Below are positions 1-8,402 of a DNA stretch of 64,000 nt, in pieces. Made by a program: the position numbers and the translations under genes. Source of the DNA: Coriobacteriaceae bacterium (GTDB lineage: Bacteria; Actinomycetota; Coriobacteriia; Coriobacteriales; Coriobacteriaceae). How positions within the stretch are numbered: the first letter of the stretch is position 1; each line of letters starts with the position of its first letter. Under the pieces are notes generated by a model. It was not told where the DNA came from and searched no databases. It saw nothing but the letters and a program-made list of their open reading frames with translations. The stretch is from the NCBI GenBank assembly GCA_902399975.1, contig CABOHA010000001.1:893397-957396 (forward strand). Reading direction: 5' to 3'.

Positions 1-788
1 TGGAGCTCGGAAGCTTCCTCGATGTGATGCGTGTGCTCGCAGGCATCGGCACAAATCTGCGCCAGGCGACGCGTGTTGCCCGAATTTTTGCCTCCCACGA
101 CGACCATGCAATCACAGCGGTTGGCAAGGGTTGCGGCTGCCTGCTGGCGCTCGCTCGTGGCGGCGCAGATCGTGTTGATCACGCGCAGCTCCTGCACGCG
201 CGGGGTGATGGAGGCCACAACCTCGGCCAGGTTCTGCGCGGTCTGGGTGGTCTGCACAACCAAGCCTACCTTGCCCTTGAGCGGCAGTGCGTCCGCATCG
301 GCGGCGCAACTCACGACTTGAGCGTCATCACCAGCGTGGCCCAGAATGCCCTCGACCTCGGGGTGGCCCGGCTCGCCAACGACGATTACGCGGTAGCCCT
401 CGCGCACCAGGCGCTCGGCCGCCACATGGACCTTCTTCACGTAGGGGCAGGTGGCGTCGACTACGGTAAGGTCACGCTCGCGAGCGGCCTCGATCACCTG
501 CGGCACCACGCCGTGGGCGCGGATGATCACGGTGCCCGAAGCGGCGTCGTCCAAGGTGTCTGCCAGACCAACGCCTGCCTCGGCGAGCTCGCGCACCACG
601 ATGGGGTTATGGATGAGCGGACCCAGGGTGTGGATCTGAGCGTTCTCCCCCGCCTGCGGGGCGGCCGCCAGGGCCATATCGAGCGCGCGCTGCACGCCGT
701 AGCAGGTGCCCGCGTGGGCAGCGATCTCGATGGTGGGGACGACCTCCTCTGCGGCGGCCGCAGCGGTATTCATGACGTTCTCACCCAT
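1..788 (-). CDS. ispH: 4-hydroxy-3-methylbut-2-enyl diphosphate reductase (partial, C-terminus off the window)
   Basis: Last enzyme of the MEP isoprenoid pathway; it reduces HMBPP to IPP and DMAPP using a [4Fe-4S] cluster. On the minus strand the frame is open from the ATG at 788 to the window edge, so about 262 N-terminal residues are visible and the C-terminus is lost. The three cluster cysteines sit in family motifs: GTCYGV (C29), ATCPYV (C114) and NTICAAT (C208). A VVVGGKNSGNTRRL block follows. The start is 2 nt after the plsC stop, so it is the last visible gene of a cmk-plsC-ispH run. An in-frame ATG at 773 is an alternative start. Confidence 0.95.
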   Translation of the reverse strand, partial: MGENVMNTAAAAAEEVVPTIEIAAHAGTCYGVQRALDMALAAAPQAGENAQIHTLGPLIHNPIVVRELAEAGVGLADTLDDAASGTVIIRAHGVVPQVIEAARERDLTVVDATCPYVKKVHVAAERLVREGYRVIVVGEPGHPEVEGILGHAGDDAQVVSCAADADALPLKGKVGLVVQTTQTAQNLAEVVASITPRVQELRVINTICAATSERQQAAATLANRCDCMVVVGGKNSGNTRRLAQICADACEHTHHIEEASEL

Positions 789-790
789 GG

Positions 791-1519
791 CTAGAACCTG
801 CCCGGGTGCTCGGCGCACAGGTCGTCGCGCATGGCGTAGACGCGACTCATGGCCTCGGACTCAAACCAGGCCAGGCGCTCCTTGCGCTTGAGCTCGGCCG
901 GAGCATCGGATAGCGAGATGGCCTTGCCGGCGCGGATCCAGCACTTCTTGGGGCGCATGAGCTTTTTGCCTTTAGGAGTGATATCGGACCAGCCACAAAT
1001 GGCGAGCGGGTTGACGGGCGCCTTGCCCATCTGGGCGATGAGCGCAAAGCCGCCGTGGACCTCGGGCTTGATATCGCGCGAGCGGATGCGCGTGCCCTCG
1101 GGGAAGATCAGGACGTCCTCGCCGCGCTGCAGCGCATGCTGGGCGGCGCGCAGGCACTTCATATCGGCAGTACCACGCTCCACGGGGATGCCGCCAACGC
1201 GGCTAAAGGCCCAGCGCACAATCTTGCTCTTGGCGAACTCGGATTTAAAGATGGGACGAATGCGGCGGCCCCCAAAGAACAGCGCCGTCTCCACGGCCAA
1301 GAGCTCGGCCATCGAGGTGTGGTTGCAGATGACCACGCTGCCGCGGCCGTCCTGGCGCTCAAACAGCAGGTCGGCATCCTCGACCTTCCAACGCCACATG
1401 AGCTTGGAGAAGGCCCACAGGATGGCCATGACCACGGCGACGGTGCCGCGGATGAGCGCGGGGAACTCGGCGTAGGGGGCGTTGTAGTAATCCTCGGGCG
1501 TCTGCTTAAACAGGCGCAT
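791..1519 (-). CDS. plsC: 1-acyl-sn-glycerol-3-phosphate acyltransferase (PlsC family)
   Basis: Acylates lysophosphatidic acid to phosphatidic acid at the membrane. 242 aa, usual for the family. A hydrophobic stretch near residues 25-40 (GTVAVVMAILWAFSKL) precedes the acyltransferase block. Motif I reads NHTSMAE, with Glu where the NHx4D motif normally has Asp; this could be a subgroup trait. FPEGTRIRS is the substrate-binding motif III. The ribosome-binding site AAAGGAGG lies inside the end of cmk, 3 nt upstream of this gene, indicating translational coupling. Substrate specificity is not visible. Confidence 0.9.
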   Translation of the reverse strand: MRLFKQTPEDYYNAPYAEFPALIRGTVAVVMAILWAFSKLMWRWKVEDADLLFERQDGRGSVVICNHTSMAELLAVETALFFGGRRIRPIFKSEFAKSKIVRWAFSRVGGIPVERGTADMKCLRAAQHALQRGEDVLIFPEGTRIRSRDIKPEVHGGFALIAQMGKAPVNPLAICGWSDITPKGKKLMRPKKCWIRAGKAISLSDAPAELKRKERLAWFESEAMSRVYAMRDDLCAEHPGRF

Positions 1520-1522
1520 GGG

Positions 1523-2209
1523 CTACCTCCTTTGGTTGATGAGGTCCTCGATAATGCGGACGACCTCGTCGATGGTGTGGGCGGTGGAGTCGACGTGCAC
1601 GGCGTCCTCGGCGGGAATGAGCGGTGCGACCTCGCGGCTGCTGTCGAGCTTATCGCGCTGCCTGAGGGCGTCGAGGGTCTCGTCGACCTCGGCCTCGAGC
1701 TGCTCTTCGGTAAGCGGCTGGGCGTCGTTTTGATGGCGCTGCAGCACGCGACGACGGGCACGCTCGCGCGGGTCGGCGGTCAGGAAGACCTTGACCTGCG
1801 CGTTGGGGAACACGACGGTGCCGATGTCGCGACCCTCGGCGACGATGTCGCGGTCCTCGGCGGCGCGGCGCTGGTGGATGAGCATGGCGGCGCGTACGCC
1901 CGGGTAGGCCGAGACCTTGGACACGTTGGCATCGACCTGCGGGGTGCGAATGGCGGCCGATGCGTCCGCGCCGTCGATGGTCAGACGCGTGTCCTCGCCG
2001 GTGCCGTTGGTAAAGCGGATCTCGATCTGTTCGGCGAGGGCATCGATGGCCGCCTCGTCGTCCAGGTCGATACCGCGGTCGAGCGCGGCGAAGGTGACGG
2101 CGCGATACATGGCGCCCGTGTCGAGCTTGTTAAAGCCCAGCTGGCGGGCGATCTCTTTGGCGATGGTGGACTTGCCGGAACCGGCGGGTCCGTCGATGGC
2201 GACGATCAT
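1523..2209 (-). CDS. cmk: (d)CMP kinase
   Basis: Phosphorylates CMP and dCMP with ATP in the cytosol. 228 aa, the normal length. The N-terminus has the P-loop GPAGSGKST (about residues 7-15), followed by KLDTGAMYRAVT, the CMP-binding signature. DIGTVVFPNAQVKVFLTA and RARRR downstream match the LID region. It lies 66 nt downstream of the pseudouridine synthase gene and is followed after 3 nt by plsC, a common actinobacterial neighbourhood. Confidence 0.95.
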   Translation of the reverse strand: MIVAIDGPAGSGKSTIAKEIARQLGFNKLDTGAMYRAVTFAALDRGIDLDDEAAIDALAEQIEIRFTNGTGEDTRLTIDGADASAAIRTPQVDANVSKVSAYPGVRAAMLIHQRRAAEDRDIVAEGRDIGTVVFPNAQVKVFLTADPRERARRRVLQRHQNDAQPLTEEQLEAEVDETLDALRQRDKLDSSREVAPLIPAEDAVHVDSTAHTIDEVVRIIEDLINQRR

Positions 2210-2275
2210 GCAATGCTTCCTTTCGGTGGTTGACGTGCTGGTATGGGACGCGGACGCTGCTTACTGGCGGACTGA

Positions 2276-3250
2276 CTAGCCCGTGTAGCGCTCGCGGTAG
2301 GTGTTGCGCTTGGGCGCGGAGCCGTGGCTGCCGTGGTGGCGCGTGCGGCTTGCGGTGTTGGTCGCGGGCGCGGCAGCGCGCTTGGAGGCGGTCTGCTTGG
2401 GCGGAATGCCGCCGGCCTTGAGGATCTGCACCTCGCGGTCGGTGAGCTCGCGCCACGACCCCTTGGCCACGTCCTTGAGTTCCAGGCCGGCAAAGTTGCA
2501 GCGATGCAGGCGGATCACCGGATGGTGAATCTTGCTCAGCATGCGCTTGACCTGGTTTTTGCGCCCCTCGCGGATGATGACCTCCACGGCGGTGGTGCCG
2601 GGCTTGACGCCTTGCGGAGCCACGGCCTCTGCCTCGCGCGCGTTGATGACGCGGCAGATCGCCGGCTGGCACAGGCCGTCGTCGAGTTCGATGCCGCGGC
2701 GGAGTGGTTCTAAGTCGCGATCGGTCAGGTGGCCGTCCACGAGCGCCTGGTAGGTCTTATAGACATGCTTGCTGGGGTGCAGCAGATCCTGCGACAGGTC
2801 GCCATCGGTGGTAAAGAGCAAAAGGCCTGTGGTGTCTCGGTCCAGGCGGCCCACCGGGAATAGTCCCGGAAAGCGGTCGCGGGGGACCAGGTCGGCCACG
2901 CAAGGGCGCTCCTGCGGGTCGCTCATGGTGGTGAGGTAGCCGGTCGGCTTGTAGAGCATCAAGTACACGGCGCCCTGGTTGAGCTTGACGGGCATGCCGT
3001 CGACCTCGATATGGTCGCGGTCGACGTCGACCTTGGTGCCCAGTTCGGTCGCGACCTGGCCGTTGACGGTCACGCGGCCGGCAGTCATCAGGTCTTCCGA
3101 CCCGCGGCGGCTCGCCACGCCCGCGCGCGCCAAAAAGCGCTGCAGGCGCATGGTGTGCGGATAGACGGGCTGGGCGTCGGACTCGTGCGTATCCGCGTTG
3201 GGTACCGCAGCGCCGGCGCGCGTCTCCCCTACTTCGTTAATCCTCGTCAT
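2276..3250 (-). CDS. rluB: Pseudouridine synthase, RluB/RsuA family
   Basis: Isomerises uridine to pseudouridine in rRNA, probably 23S. The ATG at 3250 overlaps the scpB stop by 14 nt and gives about 324 aa. An N-terminal variable stretch is followed by an S4 RNA-binding domain (MRLQRFLARAGVASRRGSED, then GRVTVNG) and the catalytic domain, with the active-site Asp in GRLDRDTTGLLLFT. The C-terminal tail (about residues 285-324) is basic and low-complexity and may bind RNA. RluB is preferred over RsuA because the neighbouring scpAB genes form the usual scpA-scpB-rluB cluster. Confidence 0.9.
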   Translation of the reverse strand: MTRINEVGETRAGAAVPNADTHESDAQPVYPHTMRLQRFLARAGVASRRGSEDLMTAGRVTVNGQVATELGTKVDVDRDHIEVDGMPVKLNQGAVYLMLYKPTGYLTTMSDPQERPCVADLVPRDRFPGLFPVGRLDRDTTGLLLFTTDGDLSQDLLHPSKHVYKTYQALVDGHLTDRDLEPLRRGIELDDGLCQPAICRVINAREAEAVAPQGVKPGTTAVEVIIREGRKNQVKRMLSKIHHPVIRLHRCNFAGLELKDVAKGSWRELTDREVQILKAGGIPPKQTASKRAAAPATNTASRTRHHGSHGSAPKRNTYRERYTG

Positions 3251-3965
3251 GCAAATCCTCCGAGGTCTCGTCGACGACCAGGGTCTCCAAGTCCTCGATT
3301 GCCTCAACATCGTCAACATCGGTATCGAGCAGTTCGCGCTCCTCGTCCAGGTCCTCGGCCTGCTCCTCGAGCGTGGACTGAATGCTGCGGCCGCTCAGGC
3401 GTTCGCGGATAAACTGACGCGACTGCTCGTCGGGGGCAAACTGCTCCAGGTCGGGCAGGTCGCGGGTGGAGCGCAGACCGAACTTTTCCAAGAAGGCGTT
3501 GGTCGTGCCGTAGATGATGGCCTGACTGCGCTGGGGGTCGCGTCCGAGCTCGCGCACCAGACCTTTGTCCACGAGCGACGCGATGACGCCGTCAGAATTG
3601 ACGCCGCGGATGCCTTTGACCACCTCGCGCGTCACGGGCTGGTGGTATGCGATGACGGCCAGTGTTTCGAGCGCCGCCTGCGACAGCTTTTGCGTGTCCC
3701 AGCTCAGCACATAGGCCTCGACCACGTCGTGGTAGGCGGGATGCGTAAACAGGCGCCAGCCGCCGGCGACCTCGCGCAGCTGAAAGCCACGGTTGGCCTC
3801 CTCGTACTCAACCTTGAGTTCGGCGAGCAGCGATGCGCACTCGCCGGGGGCGATATCCAGCGCACCTGCCAGCGCGGGCGCGCTCACCGGGTCGCTCGAC
3901 ACCAGCAGCAGCGCCTCGAGGGCGCCTTTGAGGCTGTTTGCCTCCAGCGTGGAAAGGGTTGACAT
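3237..3965 (-). CDS. scpB: Segregation and condensation protein B
   Basis: Winged-helix kleisin partner of the SMC condensin complex, acting with ScpA in chromosome organisation and segregation. 242 aa. The first 170 residues carry the twin winged-helix domain with family blocks SLKGALEALLLVSSDPVS, QAALETLAVIAYHQPVTR, IRGVNSDGVIASLVDKGLV and IIYGTTNAFLEKFGL. The C-terminus is strongly acidic (runs of D and E). It begins 11 nt after the scpA stop, and its last 14 nt overlap the pseudouridine synthase start. Confidence 0.95.
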   Translation of the reverse strand: MSTLSTLEANSLKGALEALLLVSSDPVSAPALAGALDIAPGECASLLAELKVEYEEANRGFQLREVAGGWRLFTHPAYHDVVEAYVLSWDTQKLSQAALETLAVIAYHQPVTREVVKGIRGVNSDGVIASLVDKGLVRELGRDPQRSQAIIYGTTNAFLEKFGLRSTRDLPDLEQFAPDEQSRQFIRERLSGRSIQSTLEEQAEDLDEERELLDTDVDDVEAIEDLETLVVDETSEDLHDED

Positions 3966-3976
3966 GGTTGCAGCTC

Positions 3977-4789
3977 CTATTCGGTGAGCTCGGGGCCCTC
4001 GCCAGGCACGTATGCCTCGGCGCCCTCGACGCGGTTGATTTGAATGGTTCCAAAGATCTCGTCCTGGCTCAGCGTGAGCGAGCCACGCTTGGCGAGCTCC
4101 AGCATGGCCAAAAAGGTGACGACGAGTTGCTCGGTCGTGGCGTCGCCGTCCAACAGCTCGCGGAAGGTGCAGGTCTGGTGCGCCATGGTAAAGCGGTCGA
4201 CTGAGGCCACGGTCAGGTCGAGCGGCACGCGATGCGGTGCCACGTGCTCGGCCTCCAGCAAGAAGGTCTGTCGCTTGCCGTCCAGGTCGGCACAGATGAC
4301 GGCCAGACCGCGCAGGGTGATGCCGGCCAGGTAGTCGGGCATGAGCCCCAGGAACTCGGGGTCGGGGCCGGCCACACGCGGATGCATGCGGCTTTCGGCC
4401 TGCATGCGGGCACCGAGGGCCGCAGCCGCGCCCTTAAACTGCTTGTAAGCGATCAGGCGCTGAATCAGGACCTCGCGCAGGGCATCGCCGTCGAGCGCGC
4501 TGAGTTCCTCGAGGTCTTCGTCGAACTCGTCATCGTCGTCATCTACTTTGCGCGGGGCCTCCTGCGGCACCAGCGAGGCAGCCTTGATGTCCAAAAGGGT
4601 TGCCGCGACTAGCAAAAAGTCGCTCGCCACGTCCAGGTCCAGCGCCTCGATGCGCTCGGCCTCGGCAAGGTACTGCTCGGCCACCTCGCTGATCGAGATA
4701 GCGCCGATATCGACTTTTTGGCGGGTAACCAGCTGCAGCAGCAGGTCGAACGGTCCGCTGTAGACCTGCGTCGACACGCGATACGACAT
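3977..4789 (-). CDS. scpA: Segregation and condensation protein A
   Basis: Kleisin subunit bridging SMC heads. 270 aa. The N-terminal kleisin block YSGPFDLLLQLVTRQKVDIG (residues 10-29) is diagnostic. It is followed by FLLVAATLLDIKAASLVP and a C-terminal winged-helix region with LAMLELAKRGSLTLSQDEIF. An acidic linker (about residues 85-100) is visible. It is followed after 11 nt by scpB. Confidence 0.95.
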   Translation of the reverse strand: MSYRVSTQVYSGPFDLLLQLVTRQKVDIGAISISEVAEQYLAEAERIEALDLDVASDFLLVAATLLDIKAASLVPQEAPRKVDDDDDEFDEDLEELSALDGDALREVLIQRLIAYKQFKGAAAALGARMQAESRMHPRVAGPDPEFLGLMPDYLAGITLRGLAVICADLDGKRQTFLLEAEHVAPHRVPLDLTVASVDRFTMAHQTCTFRELLDGDATTEQLVVTFLAMLELAKRGSLTLSQDEIFGTIQINRVEGAEAYVPGEGPELTE

Positions 4790-4873
4790 CTTCGACCTCC
4801 TTTGACGGCGCCTTCGCGGCGCGGTTTGGGTGCATGTTGCGACCGATTTGCACGGTCGATTTGTAAGTTTACC

Positions 4874-5557
4874 CTAGATACCGGCGATTGCGAAGGTGAG
4901 CAGCTGCTCTGCCAGCGGATACACGGTAACGTCGAAATACCGGCCGATCACGTCGATGCCGGTCCACATGGGCAGCAGGTACAACACCAAGATGAGGATG
5001 GGCATGGCGTATTGCTGCAGGCGGTAGTAGCTGGCGAGCGCCTTGCCTTTGAGGAACGGCACGATGATCGACGAGCCGTCGAGCGGCGGGATCGGGATGA
5101 GATTGAAGAACGCGAGTGACAGGTTGACCACGATGAACGTGGCACCGAAGTTCATGATCTGTGACGCCACGGCAAAGGACATGCTGGTGTAGAGGTTGCC
5201 GTACGCTGCGTGCATGAGGGCGGCCGCGAGGCACGCGAGTGCGATGTTCGACGCGGGGCCGGCTGCGCTCACCAGGACCTCGTCGCGCTTGGGGTGTTTG
5301 AGGTTGTTGAGGTAGACGGGTACGGGTTTGGCGAAGGCGAACACCGGGCCGCCGGCGGCAAGCATGAGCAGCGGCAGGATGATGGTGCCAAACGGGTCGA
5401 TATGGTTGAGCGGGTTGAGTGAGACGCGTCCGCGCGAACGGGCCGTCTTATCGCCGAGTGCCCAGGCCGCGGCGGCGTGCGCGCTCTCGTGGATCACGAT
5501 GCCCACGATGACGGCGACGGCGCTGGCGAGTAGGTTCATGAGGTAGCTGCTGGACAT
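4874..5557 (-). CDS. Site-2 protease family (M50) integral membrane metalloprotease
   Basis: Predicted intramembrane zinc protease. 227 aa with about five hydrophobic segments. The zinc-binding HExxH motif is HESAH in the first membrane segment (residues 24-28). The second conserved motif, NxxPxxxxDG-like, appears as NLIPIPPLDG, supplying the third zinc ligand Asp. There is no PDZ domain, so this is the short rhomboid-neighbour type commonly encoded next to scpAB in Gram-positives. The substrate is unknown. The gene sits 9 nt after a small membrane-protein gene and 84 nt before scpA. Confidence 0.9.
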   Translation of the reverse strand: MSSSYLMNLLASAVAVIVGIVIHESAHAAAAWALGDKTARSRGRVSLNPLNHIDPFGTIILPLLMLAAGGPVFAFAKPVPVYLNNLKHPKRDEVLVSAAGPASNIALACLAAALMHAAYGNLYTSMSFAVASQIMNFGATFIVVNLSLAFFNLIPIPPLDGSSIIVPFLKGKALASYYRLQQYAMPILILVLYLLPMWTGIDVIGRYFDVTVYPLAEQLLTFAIAGI

Positions 5558-5566
5558 GGCGCCCCA

Positions 5567-5863
5567 CTAGCGGACGCGGCGCGAGGCGCGCGTGAGCAGA
5601 TAGTCGATCGCAAACAGGATCACGGCGACGATGGCGTAATCCAGGCGGAACACACCGCCAAAAGGCGACGTGATGACGCCGTAGCCGGCGATGGCGCTCG
5701 GCAGCGCGCGCGAAAGCTCAACGACAAAGCCTACGATCTGCAGCTTGGCGGTCAGGCCGCTAAAGCACAGCAGCACGGTCATCGCGCTCATAAAGATGCC
5801 GCAGATGCGACAGGCGATGGCGATGATGCTCATCGCCACGGCAGCGGCCTTACGAGAGTTCAC
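5567..5863 (-). CDS. Small membrane protein of unknown function
   Basis: Starting from the GTG at 5863, which overlaps the ABC-F stop by 14 nt, this gives about 98 residues with three hydrophobic stretches (around [35 protein letters not shown] and [17 protein letters not shown]) and a basic end RASRRVR. No family recognised. A longer upstream frame inside the ABC-F gene is less likely because that part has atypical composition and lies within a well-conserved protein. Location between the ABC-F ATPase and the M50 protease suggests co-transcription only. Confidence 0.7.
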   Translation of the reverse strand: MNSRKAAAVAMSIIAIACRICGIFMSAMTVLLCFSGLTAKLQIVGFVVELSRALPSAIAGYGVITSPFGGVFRLDYAIVAVILFAIDYLLTRASRRVR

Positions 5864-7883
5864 GCGCGGTCTCCTCTTCGATCTGGGTGGAAAGCTCCAG
5901 CCATTCGTCCTCGAGCTTGGGCAGCTCTTGCTTAAGGCCGTTATATTCCCCCAGCGCGGCGTTGAACTTGTCTTGATCGGCATAAAGCTCTTCGCTTGCC
6001 ATCAATTCCATAAGCTCGTCATAGCGGGCGCGCTTTTTGTCGAGCTCCGTCTCGATCTTCTTGAGCTGGTTACGCACGCCCTTGAGCTTTTTGTTGAGCG
6101 CAGCGCGGGCTTGGGCCTCGGCGCGCTTTTGCTCCTTGGTCTTTTTGCCCTCGGCAGGCTTGGGGGCGGCGACGGGGGTGTCGGCCTGGGCGGCGCTGGC
6201 CTTGGTGGACTTGGTCGTGGCCGGCGCGCTCTCCGTGGACGCCTCGGCGGCGGCGCGGGCTGCGAGGTCCTCGCGCTTGTAGAGATAGTAGTCGTAGTCG
6301 CCGTCGTAGACCGTGACTTGGCCGTCGCGGATGTCGATGACGCGGTTGGCCACGGCGCGCACCAGGTGTTCGTCGTGGCTGATCAGCACGATGGTGCCGG
6401 GGAAGTTTTGCAGGGCGTTCTCGAGCATGTCCACCGAGTCGATGTCTAGGTGGTTGGTGGGCTCGTCCAGGCACAGGAGCGCCTCGGGGGCCACGAGCAT
6501 CTTGGCCAGGGCCAGACGCGCTTTTTCGCCGCCGGAGAGGACGCGAACCTGCTTCTCGATGGAATCGTTGTCGCTAAACAGGAAGGCGCCCAGTAGGCTG
6601 CGCTGCTGTGGCACGGTCCACTTGGGCGTGACGGTGTCGATCTCTTGCAGGACGGTATTGGACTCGGTCATGCCCTCGAGTGCGTGCTGGGCGTAGTAGG
6701 CCACGCCCACGTTGGTGCCAAGGTCCCGGGTGCCGGTGGTGGGCGGCTCCAGGCCGGCGAGGATCTTCATGAGCGTGGACTTGCCGGCGCCGTTGGGGCC
6801 GACGAGCGCCACGTGCTCGCCGCGGTAGAGCTTGAGGTCGATATCGCTGTAGATGTGCTTGTCGCCGTAGGACTTGGATACGCCCTCGAGGCCGACGACC
6901 ATGTCGCCCGAGCGCGGCGGGTCGGGGAACTTAAAGTCGATGTGCTTGTGGCCCTCGGGCAGGATGACGAGCTCCTTTTTGATCTGCTCGATCTTGCGGA
7001 TGCGCTCCTGGGCCTGGGCGGCCTTGGTGGGCTTATAGCGGAACTTGTCTACGAAGACCTGCATGTGGGCGATGTCGCGCTCCTGGGCGGCACGCTTTGC
7101 GCGCATCTGCTCCAGGTTGTCCTCGCGCTGCTTGAGGTAGCTGCTGTAGTTGCCGGTGTAGGTGGTTACGCGGCGGTTCTCGAGCGCGGCGACGTGGTCG
7201 ACGCAGGCGTCCATAAACGCGCGGTCGTGGCTGACGATGAGCACAGCGCCGTCATAGTTGGCGATAAAGCCGCGCAGCCACTGGACGCTCTCGAGGTCCA
7301 GGTGGTTGGTGGGCTCGTCCAGAAGCAGCAGGTCGGGGTGACGCAGGAAGAGCTTTGCCAGCGCAATACGCATCTGCCAGCCGCCGGAGAACTCGGAGCA
7401 CGGGCGTTCAAAGTCGGTGACCTTAAAGCCCAGGCCGGACAGGATCTTGCGGGCGTTGCTCTCGAGCTCGTAGCCGCCCAGGTGCTCAAAGCGGTCTTGG
7501 ACCTGGCCGTACTCGTTGAGAAGCGCGTCGACGTCCTTGCCCTGCTCGGAGAGCTCGGTGATCTGGGCCTGCAGCTCGTTGGCGCGCTCGCCCATGCGGC
7601 GGATTTCCTTGGCGGCGGCCATGACCTCGGCAAGGATGGTAGTGTCTTTTTGCTCCAGGTTGGTTTCCTGCTCTAGGTAGCCTACCTGGCAGTCCTTGGC
7701 GTACTGGACCTGGCCGGCATCGGGGCTGTCGATGCCCATGATGATTTTGAGCATGGTGGTTTTGCCGGCGCCGTTGGGTCCCACGAGCGCAAAGCGCTCG
7801 CCGGGGTTGATCTGGAAGGACGCGCCGCTAAAGAGGACGCGCGCGCCGAAGCTTTTTTCGATTTTGTCGACCAGGAGGATCAT
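5850..7883 (-). CDS. ABC-F family ATP-binding protein (Uup/EttA type)
   Basis: Soluble twin-ATPase of the ABC-F class, which acts on the ribosome rather than in transport. 677 aa. First NBD: Walker [10 protein letters not shown] (35-43), signature [11 protein letters not shown] (about 165-175), Walker [12 protein letters not shown]. Second [26 protein letters not shown] and [13 protein letters not shown]-site-tRNA-motif-like linker lies between them. The last 90 residues form a predicted coiled coil ([20 protein letters not shown]), as in Uup. Whether it is a translation factor or a resistance protein cannot be told. First gene of the minus-strand run towards ispH. Confidence 0.9.
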   Translation of the reverse strand: MILLVDKIEKSFGARVLFSGASFQINPGERFALVGPNGAGKTTMLKIIMGIDSPDAGQVQYAKDCQVGYLEQETNLEQKDTTILAEVMAAAKEIRRMGERANELQAQITELSEQGKDVDALLNEYGQVQDRFEHLGGYELESNARKILSGLGFKVTDFERPCSEFSGGWQMRIALAKLFLRHPDLLLLDEPTNHLDLESVQWLRGFIANYDGAVLIVSHDRAFMDACVDHVAALENRRVTTYTGNYSSYLKQREDNLEQMRAKRAAQERDIAHMQVFVDKFRYKPTKAAQAQERIRKIEQIKKELVILPEGHKHIDFKFPDPPRSGDMVVGLEGVSKSYGDKHIYSDIDLKLYRGEHVALVGPNGAGKSTLMKILAGLEPPTTGTRDLGTNVGVAYYAQHALEGMTESNTVLQEIDTVTPKWTVPQQRSLLGAFLFSDNDSIEKQVRVLSGGEKARLALAKMLVAPEALLCLDEPTNHLDIDSVDMLENALQNFPGTIVLISHDEHLVRAVANRVIDIRDGQVTVYDGDYDYYLYKREDLAARAAAEASTESAPATTKSTKASAAQADTPVAAPKPAEGKKTKEQKRAEAQARAALNKKLKGVRNQLKKIETELDKKRARYDELMELMASEELYADQDKFNAALGEYNGLKQELPKLEDEWLELSTQIEEETARELS

Positions 7884-7911
7884 GGTGCCGCCTTTGACCT
7901 TGTGTGCCTAT

Positions 7912-7945
7912 ATGAAAAAAGGCCCCAACTTGCGTTGGAGCCTCA
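7912..7945 (-). terminator. Rho-independent terminator of tRNA-Ala
   Basis: On the minus strand a 10-bp stem, AGGCTCCAAC with GTTGGGGCCT, closes a GCAA loop and is followed by TTTTTT. It starts 14 nt downstream of the tRNA 3' end. Confidence 0.9.
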
Positions 7946-7958
7946 TTCAATGCTCGGG

Positions 7959-8031
7959 TGGAGACGAGGGGAATCGAACCCCTGACCTCTTGACTGCCAG
8001 TCAAGCGCTCTCCCAGCTGAGCTACGCCCCC
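7959..8031 (-). tRNA. tRNA-Ala (anticodon GGC)
   Basis: 73 nt on the minus strand fold as a full cloverleaf: acceptor GGGGGCG/CGTCTCC with G-T pairs, D arm GCTC/GAGC, anticodon stem CTTGA/TCAAG with loop CTGGCAG (anticodon GGC), T arm AGGGG/CCCCT with TTCGATT, discriminator A. CCA is not encoded. It is nearly identical to the copy at 44169-44241, differing at one T-loop position. Confidence 0.97.
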
Positions 8032-8402
8032 GTGCGAAAAAGTACTATACGGGAACTCGGACGACGATGCAAGGACAATTTTGGAAAATATTCTGCGGCG
8101 CGCGGAACGGGCACGAGGCCGAAGAGACACGCGATGCCCGGAATTGCCCGCGGGGCGCGCCCCGCGGGCGGCGGCGTGGCCGCCGGTGGTTTCAAAACCA
8201 TGCCGGTTTACGGGGCCGGGCCGGGAACCCCCGAGCGTGCCGTATTCGGTAAAATCAAAACCGCAGGTAGACGACTTGCGCATTCAGTGAAATGCAAGGT
8301 ATGGACGGCCGGTCCGAGTCCAGCCCCGTAATCCGGCATAGTTTTGAAATGACACTGATTCACTGGCAGGCAAACTAGGTCGTTCTAGCACCTTGTCGCC
8401 GA
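8032..8402. other. Intergenic, very GC-rich, with 24-bp perfect palindrome and dispersed-repeat copy
   Basis: No credible gene. A perfect 24-bp palindrome occupies 8146-8169 (arm GCCCGCGGGGCG), followed at once by a GGCGGC/GCCGCC hairpin. From about 8239 to 8280 there is a copy of a repeat also found inverted at 59531-59572. Composition is extreme at 8140-8230 and drops sharply afterwards. Confidence 0.7.

Noticed and set aside
24..794. Long open frame on the plus strand at the left edge
   Set aside because: It is the antisense shadow of ispH, whose minus-strand translation carries all three cluster cysteines.
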